The notes under the pieces are model-generated. The model was not told the DNA's origin and searched no databases. It saw only the letters and a program-made list of their open reading frames with translations. Positions 39,901 through 50,572 of a stretch of DNA of 64,000 bases are shown piece by piece (position 1 is the stretch's first letter; each line of letters opens with the position of its first letter). Position numbers and translations under genes: made by a program. Origin of the DNA: Triatoma infestans (taxonomy: Eukaryota > Arthropoda > Insecta > Hemiptera > Reduviidae); the NCBI GenBank assembly GCA_011037195.1, contig JAAEAF010000104.1, positions 1 to 64,000 on the forward strand. The letters run 5' to 3'.

Positions 39901-41451
39901 GAAAATGTCTCTGATGCTTTCCAGCACTGCGGAACCAACCACCACAACAAATGAGTCTATGACCTCGAGGTTGCTGATTAATGTCACATATTCACACATG
40001 TCACATAATCTAGAACGTCTAACTTTTTTTTTCTTCTTCAACTTCTTTATAGGACCATATTATATTAAAAAAGTTGTATTACTATTCAGCTTCCTACTGC
40101 TTTAAACTTAGTGTACACCTAATACCTTAAAACGTATAAATAAGGTCCTGAACGTAAGAGATTCCAATATCCAAAATACTTTTAAATAACACAGAAGGAT
40201 ACCAAAGAATGTAATGCCTAGAAAATCTGCAACCCCAAATTAATATTAGGCTACTTAATAATGCTGTAGGAAATTATGTTTGTTTGAAACCATTGTTTGC
40301 AGACTGAAGAGGTAACTTTCGACTTTAATAAGGGCGTACTATAATTACTTTGAAGTATTGCCTATTTCAGAGAACTTGTTAGAGAAAAAAAATCTTTCTA
40401 ATCAATTTATGGTTGTGTTTTAATTTCACTCCTTTGCTATGATAATTATTTATTATTTCTCTCCCATATCACCTACTCAATTGTTTAAAAACCTATTTAA
40501 TATTTGTATTTATTTATGTAACAATATCTCTTTACTTTTGTCAGATAGAGAATTATTATGAAATGGCAAGTATATTAATACTCAATTCTAAATATAGCAT
40601 TATCCGCTTTGCAATAAAATTTAAAACGATATTTTATTAGTGAAAAACATTTTTTATTTGAATAAGCATGTAAAAACAACATTCTAGCACTTTCAGCTTA
40701 TGTAAAATTAATATTAAATTCAATCTGAATATAAAAATACTTTTTAATGCAACTATCGAGCAAATTATCCGAATCAGGATTTCTTCTTGTGGAAGCATAT
40801 TTCATCATTATAATAACAAATTATTCATCAACACCAAATTTATTTTGTTTAAAGCTCAATAAATGATACACATAAGAAAAAACAAACTCCTACCAAATGC
40901 TAGATTTGCTAATCATTACGTTCAGTTCAGAAATCCACTTTTGTTTTTACTTTTTCATAGGATTAGTTTAAGAAAGCAAGCAAACATTGAAAGATTCTCT
41001 TGGACCTATTCTTTTAGAATGAATTAATTAATTTTTGGAATGTTATGTTACTATAAAAAGATATTTCATAAATGACATGAAATATGTTAATTTACTGCTG
41101 CAACCGTACCAATTACAAAAACTTTGCAAACCCACAATAATTAAACGAATGTTTCAAAAAGCTTTCCGCTCGATTTGGATATTTGAACTTGTTTTGGTGA
41201 GTAACTTCAACAGTCACGTAAATACTTGCAGCTATAAATTCGCAGTTAAATAATGAACTACGTTAGAAATCATTTTACCAGAAAGTGTTAGAGCTATCGC
41301 CTACTTAAAAACAATTTTGTATGCAATAACAAACTGCAGAAATTTTTTAACAGACAAATTCAAAGAAATAAAATCAGTTAAAAAAAATATTTAAAAAAAG
41401 TAAAATATTTTGTCCTACCTCAATATTTTTCCACTTGCTATAATCAACCAT
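33915..41451 (-). CDS. Cdc37: Hsp90 co-chaperone Cdc37
   Basis: Seven exons on the minus strand join in phase: 41451-41419, 38356-38223, 36718-36565, 36484-36209, 34998-34883, 34792-34603 and 34130-33915, giving 372 aa. The N-terminus [17 protein letters not shown] is the family signature, with Trp7 and the CK2 target Ser13. Next come [20 protein letters not shown] and a long charged coiled coil. The middle, Hsp90-binding domain contains [20 protein letters not shown] and [15 protein letters not shown]. The C-terminal domain ends in a variable Asn/Ala/Glu tail ([11 protein letters not shown]). Cdc37 loads protein kinases onto Hsp90 in the cytosol. Length fits animal orthologues (about 375-390 aa). 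All splice sites are GT/AG and no coding break was seen. Intron 1 (3.1 kb) and intron 4 (1.2 kb) carry mobile DNA. Confidence 0.95.
35040..36145 (+). pseudogene. LINE RT relic in Cdc37 intron 4
   Basis: Plus-strand frames, antisense to Cdc37, give the start of a LINE reverse transcriptase: [16 protein letters not shown] near 35160, [12 protein letters not shown] near 35240, then a SLKNNKA block near 35360 and [20 protein letters not shown] near 35490. Many stops interrupt. From about 35760 on there is only 3' UTR-like sequence ending gcaataaagtttgtattg near 36140. The RT core after its first blocks is missing, so the copy is internally deleted. Confidence 0.55.
36786..36826. repeat. (TA)n microsatellite
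   Basis: A run of tatata repeats in Cdc37 intron 2, close to exon 3. Confidence 0.7.
36840..38220. other. Cdc37 intron 2, with hammerhead-like unit
   Basis: Mostly unrecognised AT-rich sequence with a short C-rich stretch at 37200-37345. At 37640-37790 lies a diverged minus-strand copy of the hammerhead-like repeat (gacgggtttcgagcgttggc then ccattttcaggat). Confidence 0.5.
38360..41418. other. Cdc37 intron 1
   Basis: A 3.1-kb intron. Apart from the palindromic insertion at 39716-39950 and T-rich tracts near 39393-39413, no repeat family, RNA gene or coding exon was recognised. Confidence 0.5.
39716..39950. mobile_element. 235-bp palindromic retroposon with hammerhead-like arms
   Basis: Flanked by the 12-bp direct repeat ATGAGTCTATGA (39704-39715 and 39951-39962), read as a target duplication. 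Within it, 39715-39777 and 39853-39915 are perfect or near-perfect inverted repeats of 63 bp. Each arm holds the CGCCCGAGACCGGTCGATGA end of the hammerhead-like unit; the spacer contains gcccatcctcaggatgcg. In these arms the core is altered (CTGAGGA, GAGA), so self-cleavage is unlikely. It lies in Cdc37 intron 1. Confidence 0.65.
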
Positions 41452-42235
41452 GATTTAGAGAATGATAATTTAAAATTAAAATCTTGCAAATGCACATAAG
41501 CTGTAAAGACTTATACCTGCAATCTAATATAACTTTCATACATAATAAGAAAAATCATATGGGCGTCTACACCAATGTACGCTTTTAAAGCCTGACTTGA
41601 CTATAGTAATCTATAGTCGATAGTAAAGTTTATATACTATTATCAATTGGGTTCTAAATTGCTTATTCTCCTAAAATATAAATTATTTTCTTTTTTCTAC
41701 AACTAACAGTTAGCCTAATTAAATTAAGAAACAAAACTTGTTTCTCATAAACAATTTTACAAATTAAAATTATAGTGATAGCCCCCCAAACATTCAAATT
41801 TATTTTTATTAATTTTGATCCAAGAAAAAAATAGTAAATACGTTTCCTTTATTTTAAAATCCAGCCTTTTTTTACAGTAAAAAATCTAATTTATCGCTAA
41901 TAAGAAGTTAGTATCGTGAGAGTTTAGGTTTTTAAAAATGCCCTTAATAATGTTACAAAAGAAGTAACTAAAGACATAAAAAGAATAATATAAATGTGAA
42001 TAAAAAATCAAAGTAGAAAAGAAAAACATAATTCCACTTTTTATACTTTAGTATTCTAGTTCGGATGGAATATACTCAAATAATTTAAAGTATTTTCAAA
42101 AAAATTTGCAAAGATCCTCATAACATCAGAGAAGCAAAAACACTAGTTCCCTTATAATAAAATAGAAAGCATATCATATTCTTTTAAAAAATGATGACCA
42201 AATGTAAAATGTGATGTAAAAAGAATGTCATAGGA

Positions 42236-42790
42236 TCAAGGTTGCCAACCGTCCCGGATTATGCGAGACAGCCCCGAATTAACGTTTTGTGTCCCGCTTT
42301 AATATTGATGTAAAAGTTGTCCCGGAAATATAACAATTGTCCCGAATTCAATCAGATTTTCATCTTTTATCAAACTAGAAACCTTGTCATGTGCAAGCAA
42401 AAGTGATGTCAAACTGTAAAAAAGGTAGCTTACAACTCAATAAAAAAAATGGAAAGAAATTGTTAACCACTTTGAGAAAAATTCTATTCCGCATAGTAAC
42501 TTTTTTTGTTTGTTTGCGCATCGACAAAACTTGGGTGATTATAACTTATTACTACTAATTCAATATGTATTTTGTTTGCCTGGAACAACTATATTTAATG
42601 AACGAGTATTCTCTCTATTAATGCAATGTAGACCTCTGCAAAAACAGGAGTGTAAACTTTTGTCCAAATAAAACGTATTGAGAATATGTTTGTTTGTATT
42701 ATATTATATATATTGTTTACTTTTTCCCCACAAAGGAGACACTTGATGTCCCGCATTCAATTTTTTAAAAGTTGTCTGCCTTACCGAAGA
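42236..42790 (+). mobile_element. hAT element relic, internally deleted
   Basis: The left end aaggttgccaaccgtcccgg, followed by several tgtcccg/tgtcccgg repeats, is typical of a group of animal hAT elements. Near the right end, gatgtcccgcattcaatttt resembles an inverted echo of it. Between them the plus-strand frame FCLPGTTIFNERVFSLLMQC (about 42570-42630) is the C-terminal dimerisation block of hAT transposases. The rest of the transposase is gone. No 8-bp target duplication was confirmed. Confidence 0.55.
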
Positions 42791-42833
42791 ATAACACTGC
42801 TTTTTATGAAAGCCAAAATTAAATATGAAACAA

Positions 42834-44954
42834 TTAAATTTTAGCTCCAAAAATTCTGCAGAACCCCCTATTCAACTTTTGGAGGAAATGTTTCCAAATA
42901 AAAGTGATACTTTTATGTGCTGTTGCATTCCAAAAAAAACTTGTCATTTTCGAAAAATGCCAATTCAAAACCCTTTTCTTTAAAGTTGCACTTCCGCAGT
43001 TATTGTTGAGTTTTTTTAATTTTGTCAAAAATTCATCTAGTGAGTATATACATTTACTTAATAAATAGTCTTTCAGTTTCTTTTTAAAATCTTTTAAATT
43101 TAAGAGTTCACCAATAGATGACGGAATCATTAAAATTTTTTATACCCATGGAGATATAGGAATTCTGAATTGTAGTATACCTTGTAAATGGTGGACAAAC
43201 TAAACCTTTACTTCTGTTTCGTAGGGGCTAATATTTTTAGTGACAAAAAAATCATCTTTGTTTTTAAACACCAACACTGCCAATTTATAGATATATATAA
43301 AGATAGAAGAGCAAGCATATTTAACTTTTTAAAATGATCCTTCAACTTTCCTTCCGTTTAGCCTTGACCAAGATACGCATTATCTTCTTCTGAATCTTGA
43401 AAATTCCATATACTTCCGGCGAGTTTCCCCAAAACTCTATGGCATACGATACTGTTGATTCAAATTTTGCGTGGTAAATCATTTTTAAGGCCTCAATATC
43501 TAGACATTTGGCCAATTTATAAAATAAATAAATTGTTGATGTCGACCAACTGGTCAACATGCACTTTCCTCTTCAAGTCAGTCGAAATGTGTAATCACAG
43601 AAAACAAGCAGAATTCACAAATTTTATACTAATTTTATAATTTTTAATTATTTTAAAATTATCCATCATGATAAGGGGAGAACAGGTATTACCCTGTGGA
43701 GAAATAGAAAAATTTAATCCGATGGTCTTGTCGGGGTTAATTTTTAAATTATTATTCAATGCCCAATTGAAGATAACATTGGCTCCAGTACTTGCTTGCA
43801 TCGTGAGCTGCAGCTTGAAAATTCTTACCACAAAAACTGGAGTTTATATCATCTGCAAAAAGACTAATTGTCCCAGGCGACATCAACACGGGCGGATCAT
43901 GAATATACAATATAAATAAGAGAGGTCCTAAAAAGAGATCCTTGAAGAACAAAGGGACAAGGTAATGACGAAGACAAGTGTTCCTTAATGGAGTTGATAT
44001 CGGCATCATGACCAGTTATAGATACCACTTGCTGACAGTCTAATAAACACGACTTGATCAGGTCGGAACACACACCTCTTATTCCCAATTTCTCAACTAG
44101 AAGATCATGCTGGATGCAATCAAATGCCTTAGTCAGGTCGTAAAAGATTGTGTGTGTGGCTTTTTCAGCCTTGTCCCCATTATTAAGGGATTTATATGTT
44201 TCGTTCAAGAAAGAGTGCAAGGCATCAATTGTGCTCATATTCATTCTGAATCCACACTGATTACCTGGCAGAAGATTTTCCTTTGTGGCGTAATCCAGTA
44301 ATCGGCTATAAATTATAGTTTCAAACACTTTGCTAAAGGATGACTGTAATGAGATCGGCCTATAATTGTTGCAATTTAATGTATCATGTTTTTTATGAAT
44401 GGGAATTACCCTGTTAATTTTCATTTTATCCGGAAAGAACCCAAGCAATTCTGGAAAATAGCGACAAGAGGATCGATAATGAAGCTGGCAATATGGATAA
44501 GGATATTGCCTGGGTTCTGGATCCCATCAAAACCATATGAAGACTTCTTACCACTTCTGCATATTTGATGTAGGACTTCCGATTTATTAACTGGTTTCAT
44601 GTAAATGGAATTAGAGTTGCACTTTGCGTACCTTGAATCAGGAGATGATATTTGTTTCAAACTCTTCATTTTAACCGTTTTTTCGACATTCTGAACAATT
44701 GCTTGGTTAATATAATTTGCTATTTTATGTGGATGCATAACTATTTTACCATTATCTTCCTTTACACAAGTAATTCTACGCCTATCATTGTCTTCAATGT
44801 TATTGAATATTGTCCATGCAGTCATCCCAATGTTGGATACATTCCGAAGTTTGTTGTTATAGTAAACTCTTTTGGCCACATCAATTTGTTCCTTAGAAGT
44901 TCCTTGGTTTTCGATATTCTCGCCAAAGTGACATATCATTAGTTTTCTTAGCAT
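42834..44954 (-). pseudogene. CR1-like LINE reverse transcriptase, decayed
   Basis: Frames in order on the minus strand: 44954-44421 (linker and fingers), 44448-43897 (NRVIPIHKKHDTLNCNNYRP, FYDLTKAFDCIQHDLLVEKL), around 43975-43740 (LFADDIN, the catalytic pair, then WALNNNLKINPDKTIGLNFS), 43560-43342 (ESTVSYAIEFWGNSPEV) and 43130-42834 (KDFKKKLKDYLLSKCIYSLD, the typical tail). At least four frame changes separate them. It is the RT of the LINE whose endonuclease is split at 45446/53868. Confidence 0.7.
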
Positions 44955-45446
44955 TGCTGAGAGCTATGAAAGTATTATTCTGTAAATTAAGAATTATTTT
45001 TAATATTGTTACAAATTTTTGTATATGCATATGGGAATGCTAAATCAAACTAATATTCAATTAAGAGATGAAAAGATCATATTGCTTATAGCAATCAGTT
45101 TCATTATAAATCTCAACCCAATTATGCCTGGCAAGAAGTAGAGAAAAAATCTCTATATTAGAATTATTAAACAATCTTTTTCGTATTCTAAGAGAACCCT
45201 TTTTTATTTCGGCACGAATTGAGAGCTAATTGACATTGATGGTCGGATAGAGAAACGTCTAGTACTTTGGAGCAAAAGCAGTTGTGATTTATATTAGTTA
45301 TGAACAAATCAATAGTGGAACAAGTCGTTTTGATTCCATACGTGCAATTCTTGTTGGTTTATTTAAATCAGTGTTAATGTGAAATCCTGAACTCATCAAT
45401 ATGTCAAGAAATTTCCTTTTATCTCTGCTGTCCTTCATCATGTTAA
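42834..45446 (-). mobile_element. CR1-like LINE, 3' half (outermost of nested stack)
   Basis: This is the downstream part of a minus-strand LINE whose upstream part lies at 53868-55370. It starts inside the endonuclease at 45446 (MKDSRDKRKFLDILMSSGF, then LNKPTRI) and runs through a SLSDHQ block near 45240 to the RT. The break point carries the sequence CATGTTAATATTA, repeated at 53868-53880. Coding frames are decayed. The 3' end lies near 42834-43010, where a dispersed repeat fragment begins. Confidence 0.7.
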
Positions 45447-45894
45447 TATTAATAATAATAATAATACTTTATTATGCTTGAAAATAAATACAAATGATAA
45501 ATAAAACAAAGTATTTTACGGCTTGGAATAATCCGTCTGCCGGGGTCGATATTACATTCATAAATTCATATGTACATAATAAGATAAAATAAGGCAAAAA
45601 AAAACAAGTGTGTAAACAGAAAAAGAAGTGGCATAAATAGAAAGAAAAAAAGAAATAACCAAAATAAAATAACTTTTGAGAACACAAAAATTATAGGTAA
45701 ATACCACAGTTTGGAAATTACATTCACTGTTTAGAAATTATATTATTAGGAATACATGTTTAGAAATTAAATTCTTATATAATCTGATACCGATACGACC
45801 AGGCGTGGCGAGCATTGAAAATCTTCCTCCCAAGAACTACAATTTAGGTATATTGGTATAATAAACAAATTAGGAGATAAAACTTTAATGCATA

Positions 45895-46197
45895 TGTAGG
45901 ATGTGGGAGAAATTGTGTTGGCTGCCGCTAGAGGGCAGAGACAGAGAGGTTATAGAGACAGTCAGGTTAGTTCTCAGAAGTGTGTGTAAGTTGTTAGTGG
46001 TTTTCCTGTTGTTAACATTAAAAGTTGATTACTATTATATAGTCGTTTATAATTAATTACTTTAAAAGGAAGATAGATCTTGTGTTGTATATTTTGTATA
46101 ATTACATTAAAGTGAAACAATCACTTGTGCAAGAGAATAAATAAAAATAACTTTATTCTTAGACAAGACTTGTTGGTTATGTCCCAATATTCCTACA
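45895..46197 (+). repeat. 5' LTR of Ty3/Gypsy element
   Basis: 303 bp, TG...CA ends, followed by the primer-binding site. An AATAAATAAAAATAA motif near 46135-46150 can serve as polyadenylation signal. Confidence 0.92.
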
Positions 46198-46205
46198 TAT
46201 AATTT

Positions 46206-46223
46206 TGGGGGCCGCTCCGGGAT
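46206..46223 (+). promoter_or_regulatory. Primer-binding site, tRNA-Pro-like
   Basis: TGGGGGCCGCTCCGGGAT begins 9 bases after the 5' LTR. Its TGGGGGC..TCCGGGAT frame matches the proline-tRNA type of primer-binding site known from gammaretroviruses except at the central bases. Primer identity is inferred. Confidence 0.6.
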
Positions 46224-46243
46224 CATAATCCAATCAAGTCTTA

Positions 46244-49200
46244 TTGTGCAAAGTTTGTGTGTTAGCAATGTCTGAACTAGACATAAACGATATTTATACT
46301 ATGAAAGTGGTAGAATTAAAGGAACAGTTAAAAAAACGTAACTTGAAACGAACTGGTACCAAAAAGGAACTGGTAGATAGGCTTCGGGCAGTAGCTATTT
46401 ATGAAAATTCCAAAATAGAAGATGATGAGGCTGGGTCAGATAATTCCATAAACAGCGAAGAAGATGGGAAACAAGAAATGAAAAGTGACAGTGTATATTC
46501 AGGTAGTGATTCTGATAATCAAGAAAAAAAGGCCACTGGATTTCACCAAGTAAGTGTTCAACCTTTTATATCATTTAAAGATGTTGAAGAATCCATAAGC
46601 AGTTTTAGTGGCGATAATAAAACGGAAAGTATTGTTAATTGGTTACGAGAATTCGACGAATTAAGTGAGTTATGCCATTGGTCTGAGGTTCAAAAAATTA
46701 TTTATGCACGACGCTTGTTAAAAGGATCGGCTGCTTCATACATTAAGCACGAGAAAAACCTGAAAACATGGAAGTCAATAGCCAAGGCACTTAAAAAAGA
46801 ATTTACCTCAGAGGTAAGCAGTAAAGTTATACATAGAGAGTTAGGTTCAAGAAAGAAATTTCACAATGAAAGCTATAAGGAATATTTCTACAAAATGCTA
46901 GATATAGCCTCAAGATGTAAAATAGATAAAAAATCAGTTATGCAATATATAATTGATGGAATAGACGATAGTGAGGCAAACAAAACTATTCTTTACGGGG
47001 CTGCATCTTATAAAGACTTTAGAACAAAATTGGACTTGTACGAAGAAATGAAGAATAGTAGTTTTGCTAGACGTCAAGTTAGTAAGGGTCAAAAAGGGGA
47101 AATTAGGAACAAGGAGCCTAAATCTACATCTGCTCACACCGCCAGCAAGAGTGCTGAAAAATTGCGCCGCTGCTTTAATTGTGGCTCGAAACAGCATGTT
47201 ATCGAAGAGTGTCCGGATAAGGCAAAGGGGCCTAAATGTTTCAGATGCAATAGATATGGACATGTTTCTTCTAAATGTGCAGCCACTTGTTATGTGAAGA
47301 GTAATTATGAAGTTGTATCCGGTGATAGTAAGCCAGTTCTGGATGTCAAAATAAACGATTTACAGGTGAAAGCGCTGTTAGATTCAGGCAGCGATCTGAC
47401 ATTGTTAGACTTAGAAGAATATGAGAAGTTGGGATCACCTATGTTGACATCCACGCAAATTGATCTTCAAGGTTTGGGATCCAATTTAATTACTACGCTA
47501 GGCGCCTTTCTTACATACATAACAGTCGAGGGCATTTTATATGAAATCCATATCCATGTTGTCCCAAAGCTAACCATGAAATATAAGATGATTTTAGGCC
47601 GTAATTTCTTTAAACAGATTAGTATAACCCTCAAAGGAAATAATATAATTGAAATTAATAAAATTGAAGCACAAGTTCCCGATGTCCCAGATATATTCAA
47701 TCTTAATATTTTTGATTCTAAAAATGAAGCTGAAGAGGTTGTAATACCAAAGGAGGTTCAAGAAATTATTAAAGTTTGCCAACCGGCAGAATCAAAAGAA
47801 GTTGGGGTACAAATGAAATTAATCTTAACAGATGAGATTCCAGTATATCAGGCTCCCAGACGTCTTTCCCCCAAACATCAGGAAGATGTGGATAATCAAA
47901 TCAAGAAGTGGTTGGACGATTCTATCATAAGACCAAGCGTATCAGATTATGCAAGCCCCATTGTCATCGTGCAAAAGAAGAATGGAGAGTCACGTATCTG
48001 TGTAGATTATAGAGCTCTAAATAGGAAGATTATCAAGGAGAGATATCCACTCCCCTTGATTGAGGACCAGATTGACGCACTTCAAGGAAGCCGGATGTTC
48101 ACAACTCTAGATCTAAAGGATGGATTTTTCCACGTGCCAATTCACGAAGACAGTTGCAAGTATACGGCATTCATCATACCAAATGGTCATTATGAATTCT
48201 TACGAGCGCCTTTTGGTTTATGCAATTCGCCGGCCGTTTTTCAGAAGTATATCAATGCAATTTTTAAGGATCTGGTTAAAGAAGGTATAATGAGAATTTA
48301 CCTAGATGATATTATCATCCCTTCCAAGGATAAGAGAGAGAATATTCACAAATTGAAAATAGTTTTAAAGAGGACATATGAATTTAAGTTGAAGATCAAT
48401 TGGAAGAAATGTAACTTTTTTCAAGAGACCATAAACTTTTTAGGCTTTGTTATAAACCATGGTAAGATTGAACCATCTGCTCAAAAGATTAAAGCTGTTG
48501 TTAACTTTCCGAAACCTAAGGATACCAAGTCTCTACAGAGTTTCCTGGGTTTGGCCGGATACTTTAGAAAGTTTGTTAGAGACTACGCTATGATCGCCCG
48601 TCCTTTAAGTGATCTTTTAAAGAAAGACAACAAATTTGTATTTGGACCTGAACAAGAAGAATCATTTCAAAAACTGAAGGTCATCCTTACAAGTAAACCC
48701 GTGCTGAGATTGTATCAACCAAATGCGGAAACTGAATTGCACACAGATGCGTCCAAATTTGGTTATGGTATGATATTAATGCAAAGAGATTCCGAAGATA
48801 ATCAGTTGCATCCAGTTTATTTTGCAAGTGGAAAAACAACTTTGGCTGAGCAGAAATATATCAGCTATGAGTTAGAAGTACTAGCAGTCGTGAAAGGCCT
48901 TAAGAAATTCAGAATTTATCTCCAGGGAATACCCTTCCGTATTGTCACTGATTGTCAGGCTTTTCAGATGACTTTAAAAAAAAAAGACTTGTCGGTACGT
49001 ATTGCGAGATGGGCTTTAATGTTAGAGGGCTACAGATTCGAAATAGTACACAGATCAGGATCTAGAATGAGACATGTTGATTCCTTAAGCCGATATCCAT
49101 TGCCTGAGTTTCTTGGTATTGAACAACATGACAGTGTGTTTTTAATTTCTCTAAAAAATGCTCAACACCAGGATAAAGAAATTGAAGAGATAATAAGGAA

Positions 49201-50572
49201 TCTAAATAGAAAACCGAATTTTAAGATGAAAAATGGCGTATTATACAAGGAAGAAAATGACGAGTTACTTTTTGTTGTTCCTCGCAGCATGCAGGATGAA
49301 ATTATTTCCAGAACACACGCAAGAGGACACTTTTCAATAGAGAAAACTATGCTGCTGTTGAAGAAAGATTATTACTTCCCGAAGATGAAGGGAAAGGTTG
49401 AACAGGTAATAAAAAACTGTGTTTCTTGTATTCTAGTCCAGAAAAAACAAGGAAAGAAGGAAGGCTTCTTACACAGTATTGACAAAGGAGATCAGCCTCT
49501 ACAAACATATCACATGGATCATGTAGGGCCTCTAACTCTTACCAAGAAGAGGTACAATCATATCTTTGTAGTTGTTGACGGATTCACCAAATTTGTCTGG
49601 CTGTACCCAACGAAAAGTACAGGAACGGAAGAAGTACTGGCTCGTCTTAGGAAGCAAGCTGCAATATTTGGCAACCCATCAAGGATAATCACTGACCGGG
49701 GCACCGCTTTTTCTTCCCATCACTTCAGGGCGTATTGTGAAGAAGAGAAGATCAAACATGTGTTGGTAACAACTGGAGTTCCACGTGGTAATGGGCAGGT
49801 TGAAAGAATAAATAGAATAATCATCCCTCTCATTACTAAGTTATGTCACCCCAAACCAGAAGAATGGTGGAAACATGTGGACTATGCTCAACAGATCATC
49901 AATTCTACCCCGAGCAGAAGTACGGGTATTACCCCATTTAAATTGTTAATAGGTACGGAAATGAAAGTGAAGGAAGACTTAAGGTTGAAGGAACTAATTG
50001 AACAAGAGATAGTGGATAATTTACAGGTGGAGAGAGATGAAATAAGAAATAAGGCTAAGGAAAATATTATCAAAATTCAGGCGGAGAATCGAAAATGTTT
50101 TAATAAGAGGCGCAGGGCTGCAACAAGTTACAAGGTAGGTGATCTGGTTGCAATTAAGCGAACCCAACCAGGCACCAAGCTTCAGACCGCTTACCTTGGC
50201 CCTTATGAGGTAATTGAGGCCAATCCAAATGAAAGGTATCGGGTGCGGAAAGTCGATTGTCATGAGGGACCAGTCATTACCACATCAGTCGCCGAGTTCA
50301 TGAAACCTTGGAAGAAGTATCTGACGATAAGCAATGGAGCTGAAAACACTAGGAATGTCTCACTGATAACATCCGATGCTGACGAAGATGAAATCGATGA
50401 CAGTGAGAACGATTACCCCTCACCATCAGCATTCCATGATGTTCTGCACCACTCCTCGCCACCATCGCCTACCAATGATGAAAATGATGATGTTCCAATA
50501 TCCACGAGGACGAGGAAGGAGTCAGGAAGGCCGATTGTAGGATGTGGGAGAAATTGTGTTGGCTGCCGCTAG
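46244..50572 (+). CDS. Ty3/Gypsy Gag-Pol polyprotein with SAP motif
   Basis: A single unbroken 1442-aa frame; the in-frame ATG at 46268 (MSELDINDIY) is an equally good start. Residues about 12-50 (YTMKVVELKEQLKKRNLKRT, then GTKKELVDRL) form a SAP-type DNA-binding motif. Two CCHC knuckles follow at about 310 (CFNCGSKQHVIEEC) and 332. The protease has DSGSD at 380. The reverse transcriptase has YLDD at 686-689, and RNase H has HTDAS with D835. The integrase shows an HHCC finger (HARGHFSIEK to CVSC), the triad D1092, D1151 and E1187 (35 residues between the last two) and a GPY-type C-terminal module (LGPYEV). There is no frameshift between gag and pol. The last 12 residues are encoded within the 3' LTR. 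The element should be able to make all its enzymes. Confidence 0.93.
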   Translation: MCKVCVLAMSELDINDIYTMKVVELKEQLKKRNLKRTGTKKELVDRLRAVAIYENSKIEDDEAGSDNSINSEEDGKQEMKSDSVYSGSDSDNQEKKATGFHQVSVQPFISFKDVEESISSFSGDNKTESIVNWLREFDELSELCHWSEVQKIIYARRLLKGSAASYIKHEKNLKTWKSIAKALKKEFTSEVSSKVIHRELGSRKKFHNESYKEYFYKMLDIASRCKIDKKSVMQYIIDGIDDSEANKTILYGAASYKDFRTKLDLYEEMKNSSFARRQVSKGQKGEIRNKEPKSTSAHTASKSAEKLRRCFNCGSKQHVIEECPDKAKGPKCFRCNRYGHVSSKCAATCYVKSNYEVVSGDSKPVLDVKINDLQVKALLDSGSDLTLLDLEEYEKLGSPMLTSTQIDLQGLGSNLITTLGAFLTYITVEGILYEIHIHVVPKLTMKYKMILGRNFFKQISITLKGNNIIEINKIEAQVPDVPDIFNLNIFDSKNEAEEVVIPKEVQEIIKVCQPAESKEVGVQMKLILTDEIPVYQAPRRLSPKHQEDVDNQIKKWLDDSIIRPSVSDYASPIVIVQKKNGESRICVDYRALNRKIIKERYPLPLIEDQIDALQGSRMFTTLDLKDGFFHVPIHEDSCKYTAFIIPNGHYEFLRAPFGLCNSPAVFQKYINAIFKDLVKEGIMRIYLDDIIIPSKDKRENIHKLKIVLKRTYEFKLKINWKKCNFFQETINFLGFVINHGKIEPSAQKIKAVVNFPKPKDTKSLQSFLGLAGYFRKFVRDYAMIARPLSDLLKKDNKFVFGPEQEESFQKLKVILTSKPVLRLYQPNAETELHTDASKFGYGMILMQRDSEDNQLHPVYFASGKTTLAEQKYISYELEVLAVVKGLKKFRIYLQGIPFRIVTDCQAFQMTLKKKDLSVRIARWALMLEGYRFEIVHRSGSRMRHVDSLSRYPLPEFLGIEQHDSVFLISLKNAQHQDKEIEEIIRNLNRKPNFKMKNGVLYKEENDELLFVVPRSMQDEIISRTHARGHFSIEKTMLLLKKDYYFPKMKGKVEQVIKNCVSCILVQKKQGKKEGFLHSIDKGDQPLQTYHMDHVGPLTLTKKRYNHIFVVVDGFTKFVWLYPTKSTGTEEVLARLRKQAAIFGNPSRIITDRGTAFSSHHFRAYCEEEKIKHVLVTTGVPRGNGQVERINRIIIPLITKLCHPKPEEWWKHVDYAQQIINSTPSRSTGITPFKLLIGTEMKVKEDLRLKELIEQEIVDNLQVERDEIRNKAKENIIKIQAENRKCFNKRRRAATSYKVGDLVAIKRTQPGTKLQTAYLGPYEVIEANPNERYRVRKVDCHEGPVITTSVAEFMKPWKKYLTISNGAENTRNVSLITSDADEDEIDDSENDYPSPSAFHDVLHHSSPPSPTNDENDDVPISTRTRKESGRPIVGCGRNCVGCR
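50508..50535 (+). promoter_or_regulatory. Polypurine-rich tract before 3' LTR
   Basis: A purine-rich stretch (gaggacgaggaaggagtcag, then gaagg) just before the 3' LTR, where plus-strand DNA synthesis of such elements is primed. It overlaps the coding sequence. Confidence 0.5.
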
